From: Caenorhabditis elegans | Taxonomy: Eukaryota > Nematoda > Chromadorea > Rhabditida > Rhabditidae | DNA: 64,000 bases | Assembly (NCBI RefSeq): GCF_000002985.6 | Contig: NC_003282.8 | Coordinates: forward strand, 930,001 to 994,000 | Reading direction: 5' to 3' | In this document: positions 50,501 to 64,000 of the stretch, one piece after another | How positions within the stretch are numbered: position 1 is the stretch's first letter | Layout of the letters: every line of letters begins with the position of its first letter | Notes under the pieces: generated by a model | Databases searched by the model: none | Told to the model about the DNA's origin: nothing | Seen by the model: only the letters and a program-made list of their open reading frames with translations | Translations under genes and position numbers: made by a program

Positions 50501-53500
50501 CATATATCATTGAAAATAGTATTGCACACATATCATAACATTGATAAGGTTTCTATGAATCGTTTCTAAAAACATTATATATTATTAATTCAGTTATTAG
50601 TATTTAAACTTAAATACTTGAAAATTCTAAAATTACAAATTTTTATTTTTCAGGATATTGATTCATCATCCCGTGTCGAGGGTGGAAATTGGAAGCGTCT
50701 GAATACTCTGGCTCACTACAATGTACCGAACAATGCGATACTCACGTTGACGTCCAAAAGCAATTCGTTGTATAATCTGGTGAATTTTTCGTCGACCTCC
50801 ATGAAGACAGCGGTTATTACTTTTTCTCTCATTTTTTTTCCAACTTGATGAGCAAATTTTGGGTTTTTTGTGAAAAAAAATTTTTTAAACTTATTTTGAC
50901 AAATTTTTTCAAATTTCAAATTTCAACGTTTTTTATCATTTTCATTATTTTCAGCTCACTGAGAGCTTTCAGAAAAGTATAATCATGACCCACTTTGCTA
51001 GAAAAATGCGAAAATTGGGTCCCGCCACGAAAACTACAGTAACCCGGAAGTTTTCGTGGTGGGCAAAGTAGGTCATGATTATACTTATTTTAAAGCTCTC
51101 GTTGAGTTGAAAACGATAAAAATGGCGTAATTTTTTGAAAAGTTAGAAATTTCAAAAAAAAATTAATTTTTCAGAATTTTTTTCCCAAATGTTTCCAATT
51201 AGATTCTTTCTTTTTTGAGTTATGGCCTATTTCATTGATATATGCTCAACAGGAGCTTCAATTTAAGTATAATCCTAATTAATTTACTTGGACTTGGCAA
51301 AACCTGGGTCCCGCCACGAAAACTACAGTAACCCGGGAGTTTTCGTGGTGGGACTCGGTATAGAGCAAAGTAGGTCATGATTATACTCATTTTGATGCTA
51401 ATGAGAAGCTGAGGACGAAAATAACAATGAAAATATGAAAAATCAGCAAATTTTCAAAATTTAAATTTGGCTACAAAATTTTTTTTCCAAAATTTTTTTT
51501 TTTTGGAAAATTTTCTCTTAAAGCTGAACCTTATAATAACTTTAATAAAAAATTTCCAGAGCATACTATCGGATAGATCAGAAAAATCGTCAGTTTCAAT
51601 GAAAACGCCCGGAGTCGGCTCACCGAAGCCCTGGGGAGCCCCGCCATCAGTGATAGCCGATCACGCGAGTTCATCAGCTGATACTGATAACGGATTCAAG
51701 CTTTATCATCTGGTAAAGCCTACGGAGCACGGACCAACGGATTCCCAAGAGAAAATGGTGACGGAGATCTACCTGACGCGCCTACTCATGATGAAGGGAA
51801 CCCTGGCGAAATTCATCACTTCTCTGTTGGAGAGCATCTTTTCGTCGTCTACAGTACCCCCTTGCATTAAGTATATGTTTGATTTTATGGATGAACAAGC
51901 TCGAGAGCATGGAATCAACGATCCGGAGGTGGTGCACGCGTGGAAGAGCAACGCATTGCCTCTGAGGTTTTGGGTCAATTTGATCAAGAACCCGTAAGTT
52001 TGCGGGGGTGGGAGTGGGAAATTCGAAATTATCGTGAAAATTAGACCGGGAAATTCAAAAAGATTGAAAACATTTGAGCTTAAATTTTTTTTCAAATTTT
52101 TCAAAAAAAATTTTTTTCGAAATTTTGGAATTTGTTTTCAATTTCATGAAAATAACACTCGTCTCGTCGAGAGCTTCAATTTAAGTATAATCATGACCTA
52201 CGTTGCTCGAATATGAAAATTTTGGGGTCCCGCCACGAAAACTACAGTAAACCGGGAGTTATCGTGGCGGGACCAATTTCAGAGGAAAACATGTCGTGGT
52301 TATACTTATTTTGAATCTCTCAGCGAGCTAGAAACAATAAAAATGAGCAAAACTTGCAGAAAAACAAGTTAAAAAAAATTTTCCGAAAAAAAAAACAGTT
52401 TTTCAAAAAAAAAATTTTTTTCGGAATTTTGGAAGTTGTTTCTAATTTCAAAAACAACAAAAAATAACATTCGGCTCACCGAAATTTAAGTATATTCATG
52501 ACCTACTTTGCTCAATTTGAAAATTTTGGGTCCCACCGAGAAAACCACAGGGTTACTGTAGTTTTCGTGGCGGGACCCATTTTAGTGAGAAACATGTCAT
52601 GATTATACTTATTTTGAAGCTCTTGCTAAGCTAGAAACGAGAAAAGTAATGAAAACTAACAAAAGCACGAGTAAAAATTTTTTCTGAAAATTTCCACAAA
52701 AATTTTTTTTAATTTAATTTTTTTTCAGCCATTTCCTATTCGACATCCAAAAGCCCACCAAAATCGAAGGATGCTTGTCAGTAGTTGCTCAAACTCTAAT
52801 GGATGCCTGTTCCACTCAAGACCATCAGCTCACGAAAGACTCGCCGAGCTCAAAGCTCCTTTTCGCAAAGGATATGTACCAATACAGGGACCTTGTCGAC
52901 TCGTATTACACTGAAATTTCCATGACGCCGCGTATTGATGATGCGACGATGGGCGCCAATTTGTCTGCAGAATCCCGACAACACAACGGAGAATTCCACG
53001 TTTTTTCGGCGCTCAACGAGCTCTACAAGTACCTGGATCAGTATAAGGAGAGCATTATCGATGCGTTGGAGAGCAATGAGCACGCTCAGGCAAGCAGGCT
53101 GCCTGGGAGGTTACAGGTAAGGCGGGAAATGGAAAAAATTTGAGCAGAAACGGCGAAAAAGAAACGATTTTGATGCTAAATTAGTTGGTGGCCGAACTTT
53201 TGCTCTAGTGGCCTAGAAATCTGAAAACTAGTCCTCTGAAACTTTGGGATTAATGCTCTCCAAAAAAATCCCAAAAATCTATGAAAACCTGCCGAATTCG
53301 GTTCATGGTCGAATTTTCCATGTGGTGGCCGAACTTTTCAAATTGGTGGCCTAGAAAACTCGAAATCGTCTTTTTTCGGATAAAAAATTGCGAACGAAAA
53401 ACAAACGATTTTGAGCCAAATTCAGCTCATGGCCGAACTTTTTCAGTTGGTGGCTAGAAACCCATATTTCTGGAAAACTAGTCCGAGGCCTAGAAATTGA

Positions 53501-53709
53501 AATTTTTTAAAACCAATTACCGCCTAAATTTTTAAAATTTTATTTAAAAAAATAAAAAAATCGATAATTTCCTCCAAAAATCTATAATTTTTCAGGATCT
53601 GCTGGCACTTATGGAATCAGATTACTACCGGGCAACCGATTATGAATCATCAACACTCGGACTCGGATACAATTCAAATAGCCGCCTAATGCCACGTGAT
53701 CGACTGTGA
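29503..53709 (+). CDS. plx-1: Plexin (semaphorin receptor), complete
   Basis: Twenty-four exons in phase: 29503-29658, 30846-30975, 33030-33145, 34140-34441, 35737-35982, 37066-37331, 37901-38037, 38662-38978, 39803-40056, 41064-41245, 41307-41414, 41876-41982, 42373-42922, 43764-43914, 44470-44641, 45269-45394, 45450-45599, 46199-46658, 47242-47751, 48858-49211, 50654-50779, 51560-51993, 52729-53116, 53596-53709; 1951 aa. Signal peptide, then sema domain (about 55-500), three PSI modules (near 503, 655 and 830, each with a C-x2-WC-type core such as YCGWC), IPT/TIG repeats (about 880-1240), a membrane segment (1264-1286) and a split cytoplasmic RasGAP fold. Both GAP arginine motifs are present: FRRSES near 1457 and LPLRFWVN near 1775. 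Plexins bind semaphorins and switch off Rap/Ras-type GTPases in cell and axon guidance. The symbol rests on my memory that C. elegans plx-1 lies next to lep-2 and is longer than plx-2. Confidence 0.96.
29860..30745. repeat. Degenerate tandem repeat in plexin intron 1
   Basis: Units of about 130-160 bp repeat CACGTGAAA...CTACCGTAACCCATTTTCG...GTGAGACC. The later units have the form ATAGGTACGGTAGCACTCAT. Confidence 0.75.
32260..32930. repeat. CTGAAAATAGCCAAAATTGG minisatellite in plexin intron 2
   Basis: Short words GGCTGAAAATAGC and GGCAAAAATTGGC repeat at 15-25 bp spacing. The 1.2 kb before it (31000-32160) is AT-rich and contains nothing else that I can support. Confidence 0.75.
33251..33420. 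repeat. MITE family M copy, first of a local triplet
   Basis: Full length; plexin intron 3. Near-identical to the copy 290 bp downstream, flanks included. Confidence 0.85.
33540..33710. repeat. MITE family M copy, second of a local triplet
   Basis: Shares GACTAGGTTGCATGGAATTT and the following flank with the first member of the triplet. Confidence 0.85.
33829..34008. repeat. MITE family M copy, third of a local triplet
   Basis: The upstream flank (AAATCTCAAATTTTGATAAA) matches that of the second member; the inner arm has diverged. Confidence 0.85.
34609..34780. repeat. MITE family M copy
   Basis: Full length; plexin intron 4. Confidence 0.85.
34926..35043. repeat. MITE family M, 5'-truncated copy
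   Basis: Core and right arm only; plexin intron 4. Confidence 0.8.
35335..35508. repeat. MITE family M copy, near consensus
   Basis: Both 18-20 bp ends and the core are intact; plexin intron 4. Confidence 0.9.
36114..36275. repeat. MITE family M copy, AAAATGACCCCC left-arm variant
   Basis: The left arm reads AGCTTCAAAATGACCCCCGT in place of AGTATAATCATGACC; plexin intron 5. Confidence 0.8.
36419..36572. repeat. MITE family M copy, AAAATAACCCCC left-arm variant
   Basis: Same left-arm variant as the copy 300 bp upstream; plexin intron 5. Confidence 0.8.
36724..36750. repeat. MITE family M, solo left-arm fragment
   Basis: Only AGCTTTAAAATGAGCCCC remains; third member of the regularly spaced series in plexin intron 5. 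Confidence 0.55.
36861..37029. repeat. MITE family M copy
   Basis: Full length; ends 36 bp before plexin exon 6. Confidence 0.85.
37375..37850 (+). repeat. TGTAGATTTACG minisatellite in plexin intron 6
   Basis: About fifteen GTGTAGATTTACG-like words at 25-40 bp spacing, the same family as at 20240-21560. Confidence 0.85.
38078..38250. repeat. MITE family M copy
   Basis: Plexin intron 7; the right half is identical to that of the next copy (GGAGCTTGATAGGCCATCAT). Confidence 0.85.
38386..38558. repeat. MITE family M copy
   Basis: Full length, plexin intron 7; shares its right half with the copy about 310 bp upstream. Confidence 0.88.
39085..39215. repeat. MITE family M, 3'-truncated copy
   Basis: Left arm (AAAATGACACC variant) and core; the right arm is replaced by a sequence resembling the plexin exon 7 donor region. 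Confidence 0.75.
39249..39419. repeat. MITE family M copy
   Basis: Full length; plexin intron 8. Confidence 0.85.
39547..39719. repeat. MITE family M copy
   Basis: Full length with a decayed right end; plexin intron 8. Confidence 0.82.
40171..40335. repeat. MITE family M copy
   Basis: Right arm shortened; plexin intron 9. Confidence 0.82.
40485..40637. repeat. MITE family M, 5'-truncated copy
   Basis: Left end missing; the core arms are nearly perfect inverted repeats (GGGTCTCGCGACGAAAA / TTTTCGCGACGAGACCC). Confidence 0.82.
40787..40957. repeat. MITE family M copy
   Basis: Full length; third copy in plexin intron 9. Confidence 0.85.
41246..41306 (+). other. Minimal plexin intron 10 carrying a MITE family M core word
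   Basis: This 61 bp intron has GTGAG and TTTTTCAG borders. Its middle reads CGCGAAAACAATACAGTAAC then CCGGGG, like the family core. Either a core fragment remains or the word arose by chance. Confidence 0.5.
41544..41717. repeat. MITE family M copy
   Basis: Full length with a decayed right end; plexin intron 11. Confidence 0.82.
42030..42181. repeat. MITE family M copy, AAAATGACCCCC variant
   Basis: The left arm AAAATGACCCCCATATCGAC is mirrored by GGGGGTCATT on the right; plexin intron 12. Confidence 0.82.
42291..42322. repeat. MITE family M, solo right-end fragment
   Basis: Only TTTTGAAGCTCCCG and AAGCTGAG remain, 51 bp before plexin exon 13. Confidence 0.55.
42975..43745. repeat. AAAATCGATAATTTCCCGGA minisatellite in plexin intron 13
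   Basis: Units of about 19-22 bp, moderately diverged, nearly fill the intron 42923-43763. Confidence 0.88.
44029..44197. repeat. MITE family M copy, AAAATGGCCTCC variant
   Basis: Plexin intron 14. Both this copy and the one at 42030 are followed by the word TTGCAAGTGCGCTCTAATGC. Confidence 0.82.
44668..44835. repeat. MITE family M copy
   Basis: Left half intact, right arm degenerate; plexin intron 15. Confidence 0.78.
44973..45142. repeat. MITE family M copy
   Basis: Full length; plexin intron 15. Confidence 0.82.
45616..45790. repeat. MITE family M copy
   Basis: Begins 17 bp after plexin exon 17; its right end (TCGTTACACTGAATCTGA) is shared with the next copy. Confidence 0.85.
45920..46073. 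repeat. MITE family M copy with internal deletion
   Basis: The first core half is missing; the right end is identical to that of the copy 283 bp upstream. Confidence 0.8.
46814..46989. repeat. MITE family M copy
   Basis: Full length; plexin intron 18. Confidence 0.85.
47130..47166. repeat. MITE family M, solo right arm
   Basis: Only CTGATTATACTTAAATTAAA and AGCTCTCG remain; plexin intron 18. Confidence 0.65.
47795..48600 (+). repeat. Regular 19 bp tandem array in plexin intron 19
   Basis: ATCAATAATTTCCCAAAAA-type units repeat about forty times with few changes (CCC/CAT/CAC variants). Higher-order units containing CATTTAAAAAAATCAATAAT are visible. It occupies most of intron 47752-48857. Confidence 0.92.
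49631..50422. mobile_element. 0.79 kb near-perfect palindrome (family P), copy 1
   Basis: Runs from CACTGCAACTTTTTCCTCAC to its inverse, with arms of about 390 bp and a centre at CTCGACCTTTTCACC. It lies in plexin intron 20. It holds only short hydrophobic open frames that are mirrored on both strands. Confidence 0.92.
50951..51110. repeat. MITE family M copy
   Basis: Slightly shortened core; plexin intron 21. Confidence 0.85.
51243..51412. repeat. MITE family M copy
   Basis: Full length; plexin intron 21. Confidence 0.85.
52159..52330. repeat. MITE family M copy
   Basis: Full length; plexin intron 22. Confidence 0.85.
52471..52634. repeat. MITE family M copy
   Basis: Left end lacks GAGCTTC; plexin intron 22. 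Confidence 0.83.
53170..53480. repeat. GGTGGCCGAACTTTT repeat in plexin intron 23
   Basis: Four loosely spaced GTGGCCGAACTTTT and GGTGGCCTAGAAA words. Confidence 0.7.
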
Positions 53710-54395
53710 TTATCGATTTTTTGCCAATTTATTGATTTATTGATTTTTTTGGCGGCGGCTGCGGTGTGGCGGAAATATCGATTTTTTCGAAATTTTATCG
53801 ATTTTTCAGAATGTTTATCGATTGTTCGGAGTTTCATCAATTTTTCGAGATTTTATCGATTTTTTCAGAGTTTTAATCGACTTTTCCGGAATTTTATAGA
53901 TTTTTCACCAAAAATCGATATTTTTAGGAGACCTCTCGAAACTTATCGATTTTTCTGAAATTTTATCCAATTTGTTGCCAATTTTATGTTAAATTTATCG
54001 ATTTCCACCCCCTCTGCCGTCGCCGAAAAGTGTATATTTAGTCATTTATTTTTATAATTTCAAATTTTCCATTGTTTTACGTGTATTTTCCTGTTACAGT
54101 GCGTGTGTCAATCCATTTTCCCACTCAATTAATTTTAGGTACTTTTCCCTAATTTTTATCGACTTTTTGCCCCCTTTCCCCTCCCTTTATCCAAAAAAAA
54201 ATCCTCACAATTTTCGGCCATTTCCGACGAATTTACGGGTTTTTCAGCGCGAAAAAAATGTCTTTAGATTTTTTTTTGATCTACCACTACTTTTCCCCGC
54301 CAATTTTTGAGTAGTTTTTTCAAGTTTTCTAATTTTCAAAATTTTTTTTGTTTTTTTCGTTTTCGTGTGCTTTAATAAAAATTTTAATTTAATTC
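53710..54395 (+). other. Plexin 3' UTR with ATCGATTTTTC repeats
   Basis: After the TGA, degenerate TTTTATCGATTTTTC words run to about 54000. AT-rich sequence follows, with a TTTAATAAAAATTT polyadenylation-like signal near 54371, about 380 bp before the convergent EGR stop codon. The remaining 54400-54750 shows nothing I can name. Confidence 0.6.
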
Positions 54396-54753
54396 AAATT
54401 TTTTAACAAATTTTTTTATAAAAAAAGGAACGAAAGAAAAAACAACAAAAACAAGTAGAAAACGAACAAAAAAAAGATTTGATTAACATATGATTAATCT
54501 ATCGGTATTGAGATCTAGGTTTATTGTTAGATTTCATTTTAGGAGACAGGGAGTAATTTGGAATACTATTCAAACGCTAAAAATATCAATTGAACAAAAA
54601 AATGGGGTTTTCAGATCGTTGAAAACTAAAACTTTAAAAATTGTCTATCGGTTCGCAAATGTCATTACCGGTGTGTCGGAGGAAGAAACAAGGAGAATTA
54701 TTTAGAAATGTCAAAAAAGAAAAAAGAGAACTGTATCGATTGGCAGCATCATA

Positions 54754-60439
<5,686 letters not shown>

Positions 60440-60484
60440 CGGTGTGTGTCCTATAAACTGAAAATTGTTTGAAAAAATCAAATT

Positions 60485-60650
60485 CGCCTCGCCGAGAGCT
60501 TCAAATTGAGTATAATCACGACTTACTTCGCTCAAATGCCACAAAAATTGGGTCCCGCCGCGAAAACCACAGGGTACTGTAGTTTTCGGGACCCATTTTA
60601 AAGGAAAGCATGTCATGATTAGACTTGTTTTGAAGCTCTCGGTAAGCTAG
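60485..60650. repeat. MITE family M copy
   Basis: Slightly shortened core; lies 27 bp upstream of the first recognised EGR exon acceptor, in the promoter or in an unrecognised intron. Confidence 0.85.
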
Positions 60651-61385
60651 AAACAATGAAAAAGAAAACAAAAAACGAATAAAAAACAAGTTAACATTTT
60701 TTGAATTTTTAAAAAAAAATTTTGAAAATTCTTTTGGCTGATAAATTGAGCTAGAACCTATTTTTCAGAGCAAAAATCGGATTTTTATTCATTTTTCACC
60801 GGAAAATCAAGTGGTTTTGCGGTTTTTGCAAGTATTCGCTAATTTTAAGCCAAAAAACCTGAAAAGTTTCAATTTTGAATTGAAAATGTTGGATTTTTTG
60901 GCCAAAATCCACAAATTTTCTTTTTTTTTACCTAGATTTTACCCAAATTCAAATTCTCTTAACAATTTTCAGAGTTTTCAATAAGAATATAATATTTTTT
61001 AACTAATTTAATGAAAATTCAAGCTAAAACTCGAATCTTTAGTCCAAAAATAGCTTAAAAACATGATTTTGAGGTCGTTTAAACGTAAAAAATGGTTATT
61101 TTTGATTGGAACAAGCGTTTTTCTAAATTTCTAACTTAATTTTAGTCTAAAAAGCAGTTTTGCGCTAAAACTTTCCGCGCAGCCCTATTCAAATGTGCAA
61201 ACACACACGTTTCACGCACGCCGGCGAAACCTCGTTTTTGTCGGCTGCGGGACTTCCTTAAGATCCCTCGATAACTTCTCAATGTTGTACCCTCCATAGA
61301 CGGACGGGGCGAAGCCCGGGAGAGCCCGAGAGAGGATATTCGTCCTTCCCAGACGTAAAACGTTCCGTTTCAAACTGCGTAGCGG

Positions 61386-61485
61386 TTTTTCAAACGGTCA
61401 ATCAGGCAGCTTTTTCAAACGGTCAATCAGGCAGCTTTTTCAAACGGTCAATCAGGCAGCTTTTTCAAACGGTCAATCAGGCGGC
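61386..61485 (+). repeat. Exact 25 bp tandem repeat, four units
   Basis: TTTTTCAAACGGTCAATCAG plus GCAGC repeats with a period of exactly 25; only the last unit differs (GCGGC). It lies in a GC-rich block upstream of the makorin gene. Confidence 0.93.
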
Positions 61486-61669
61486 CTTTAGGACTGATTC
61501 AGGACTAAAGGTGCCCCCCGTCTATTAATTTTTGAATAAAGGATCCCGAGAGCTCTCGGAATCCGAGAATCAATTCAAACAATCGGGTTTTTGACGAAGA
61601 AAGGAATTGATTTTCAAACTTTTTTCGCGGAAAGCTGCCGAAATTCGAAGAATATTTCAATGCATTTTT

Positions 61670-62000
61670 CAAGAAAATTATCGATTTTTCGCGAAAATTA
61701 TTGCTTTTTTTTGAGAAATTTATCGATTTTCAAAGAAAATTATCGACTTTCGGAGAAAATTATTATTTTTTTGAGCAAATTGTCGATTTTTGAGAGAATT
61801 ATCGATTTTTCCAAAAAAATTATCAGTTTTTCCAAAAAATTATCGATTTTTACAGAAAACTATCGATTTTTGAGAAAATTGTCGATTTTTCCACAAAATT
61901 ATTGATTTTTTGGAAAAATTATCAAATTTTCCGCAAATTAATCATCTTTTTTGTGGAAAATAATCGATTTTTTTTTTGCGAAAATTATTGATTTTTTAAA
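61670..62000 (+). repeat. AAATTATCGATTTTTC minisatellite
   Basis: Units of about 20-22 bp, diverged; same word family as in the plexin 3' UTR and plexin intron 13. Confidence 0.8.
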
Positions 62001-62291
62001 GAAAAATAACCTACTTTTCCCCACTATTATCGGAAATTATCCATTTTTTAGCGTTGTTTCAAGTTTTTTCGTATGTTCAAACAAAATCAGCAAGAGTATT
62101 CAGATATAAGTTTGAAAATGGCGAAAAATGAAAATTCCAAGAAAAAAAACTAAATTCAAACTTCCCTCCGCTTTTCTCCGGTGCAAACGCGCTCCACCGC
62201 ACTTTCTTTTTTATTTTCATTTTCGTCGCATTTCCGTTCATTTTTGCTCATTTTCGCCCGTTTTCCTCAAATTTTCCACATTTTTCAGCAA

Positions 62292-63090
62292 ATGCCACGT
62301 CATGAAACAGATTGTCGATACTTTGCAAACGGATATTGCTCAAAAGGCAACACCTGCACGTCTGTAGTCCCCCGGAAACTGGGTCTTTGCAAAAAATCAA
62401 TATTTTCAGGTTTACACATGACGTGGCGACCCGCAACGAGAATATTTGCCATTTTAATCTTGTCGGGAAGTGAGTTAGCCGGAAAATGACGGGAATTTCG
62501 AGAAAAAACCAAGAAATTGCGAAAAATTTCGCAATTTTTCCGCGAAAAAATTCAAAAATTCATTTATATGCTTTTCAGATGCTCATATGGCCGCGCGTGT
62601 CGCTTTCTTCACACCCGACCACGAAACGACGAACTTCCATCATGTTCAACACCGCAAACTTCACAGAATCAACAAAATCTCCAAAATTCTGGCCAAAGAG
62701 TTCGACCGAAGCAGCTCCCGGAGTTGAAGTTCAATGCTCAAGCCGCCGAATTTGTTCCGCGTTGGAAAATGCCGCAAAGAGGTTGGAAATTGTTGAAAAA
62801 GTGAAAAATCTGGGATTTTTATCAATTTTTCAGCGAAAAAATCGATTTTTTCAGGCCCGGTGACGTCATACGCTGGAGCGGCGGCTTCAGCCGACCACGG
62901 GGAGAGCTCATCGAGCTTCCAATCATCGCATGAACAAGCTCAACTCATGATGTGCCCTTATCATCAGAAAAGTGGTGATTGTAACCGTCAGGATATGGAT
63001 TGCCCGTTTGCTCACGGGAATTATTGTGATATGTGTCAGCAGTGGAGCCTTCATCCTTATAATGCAGAGCTGCGCAAGAAACATGAGAAT
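62292..63090 (+). CDS. lep-2: Makorin (CCCH zinc fingers and makorin-type Cys-His), 5' exons only
   Basis: Exons 62292-62359, 62410-62469, 62579-62781, 62855-63090, all in phase; the gene continues off the window. The ATG follows a TTTTTCAG at 62281-62288, probably a trans-splice acceptor. There are three CCCH fingers: CRYFANGYC...CTFTH (C-x7-C-x5-C-x3-H), CHFNLVGKC...CRFLH (same spacing), and CPYHQKSGDC...CPFAH. These are followed by the makorin Cys-His motif (GNYCDMCQQWSLHP). A RING finger should follow beyond base 64000. Makorins bind RNA through the CCCH fingers and act as RING E3 ubiquitin ligases; C. elegans lep-2 controls the juvenile-to-adult switch through LIN-28 (family knowledge). 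The first donor (AC|GTCTGT) is unusual but is the only one that completes finger 1 in frame. The stretch from 63091 to the end is intron with T-rich degenerate repeats and no exon that I can see. Confidence 0.9.
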
Positions 63091-64000
63091 GTACGGCTGA
63101 AAAAGCTTGAAAATCCAGAAAAATTACATTTTTGCACCTAAAAAATGGAAAAATACAGAGAAATTGACGAAAAACCCCGTTTTTCCGGGAATTTTTGTGC
63201 CAAAATGGTGAAAAAAAAGCTGAAAAGTTGCATTTTCGAGCCAAAGTTACAATTCTTCAGCTAAAATTCTCAAAATTCTATTTTTTTTCCTAAAAATCTT
63301 CAATTTTTCCTTTTAAAACTTATTTTTCTGGGATTATGTACTATTTTCGAACAGAAATTCTAATTCTTCAGAACCATTAGAAATTTTTTCCGCGAAATTT
63401 GTAAAAAATTGCCCAAAAAATGGCGTTCTATTCGGAAATTCACTGTAAAATTGAAATTTTCCACCGAAAATTTGGAAAAATCCAAAAAATTTGAGCAAAA
63501 CCGCCGGAAAAAGCTGAAAAGTTGAATTTTTGAGCCAAAATTGTGAATTTTCACACTTTTCGACCGGGAATTTCCGAAAAATCAGTCGAAATTGTCATTT
63601 CTTAGCGCTAAAATTATAAATTTTGAGAGAAATTTATGTTTTAGCTCGAAGCTTTTTTATTTTTTTGAATTTTAGGCGATTAAAAATCACAATTCCGAAC
63701 TTATCGAAAAAGAAATCTTTAAAAGCGGATTTTGAAGAAAAAAACACTTTTTTTTGATAAATTGCTTTAAAACCCGACTTTTGTTGTAAAATTTGTAGAA
63801 AATTCACTAAAAATTTCGAATGTTTCTGTTAAAAACCTGAAAATCTTTTTTTTTTAGCTAAAAACCTCCATTTTTCGGCTAAAATTACCATTTTTTGGTT
63901 AAAAATTTCCATTTTTATCTAAAAATTAAATTTTTTTAGATAAAAAATTTCGATTTTTAGTCAAAAATCCTTTTTTCAGCTTAAAATTCCATTTTTTAAA

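Larger units (their letters stand above)
60458..62291. other. Divergent intergenic region between EGR and makorin genes
   Basis: Contains a MITE copy at 60485-60650, AT-rich sequence to 61170, a GC-rich block 61180-61590 and a TTATCGATTTTTC repeat at 61670-62000. The divergent arrangement suggests a shared or back-to-back promoter, unless the EGR gene has further 5' exons here. Confidence 0.6.

Overview
The window is nematode nuclear DNA and almost certainly Caenorhabditis elegans. It is AT-rich, with many short exons bounded by GT...TTTTCAG introns, very high repeat density, degenerate TTAGGC (nematode telomere) hexamers, and a plexin, a FAAH-type amidase, an EGR-type zinc-finger factor and a makorin. 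From memory, plx-1 and lep-2 are both in the Y55F3A region of chromosome IV, which fits; no database was consulted. I rebuilt six protein-coding genes by checking splice sites and reading phase exon by exon.

Layout. (1) 1-9562, + strand: the 3' two thirds of a Cys-loop ligand-gated ion channel subunit, with its 5' end off the window. Its 6.3 kb intron (311-6641) holds a complete eight-exon gene on the opposite strand (5699-492), encoding a predicted secreted or membrane-anchored 692-residue protein with an FN3-like segment and an Asn/Gly/Pro-rich region. (2) 15606-10075, - strand: a complete eight-exon fatty-acid-amide-hydrolase-like amidase (595 aa). It converges on the channel gene, and a telomere-like repeat lies between their 3' ends. 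(3) 15607-29502: 13.9 kb with no gene I can support. It is filled with minisatellites, foldback elements and a few non-repetitive islands that may be the distal promoter of the plexin. (4) 29503-53709, + strand: a complete 24-exon plexin (1951 aa). (5) 60439-54754, - strand: an EGR-family zinc-finger gene (283 aa, three C2H2 fingers), tail to tail with the plexin. (6) 62292 onward, + strand: the first four exons of a makorin; the RING-encoding part lies off the window.

The non-coding part is dominated by one about 170 bp inverted-repeat (MITE-like) family. I located 57 full, partial or fragmentary copies, nearly all in introns of the six genes and none in the 13.9 kb intergenic block. A second theme is large foldback elements. 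Three almost perfect 0.79 kb palindromes occur at 49.6-59.3 kb. In the EGR gene, three separate introns consist almost wholly of one foldback element each, leaving only about 53-68 bp of other intron sequence.

These genes do not form a pathway or operon. By family, plexin is a semaphorin receptor with a cytoplasmic GAP domain, the channel subunit is neuronal or muscle-type, FAAH degrades N-acyl-ethanolamines, EGR is a DNA-binding regulator and makorin is an RNA-binding E3 ligase.
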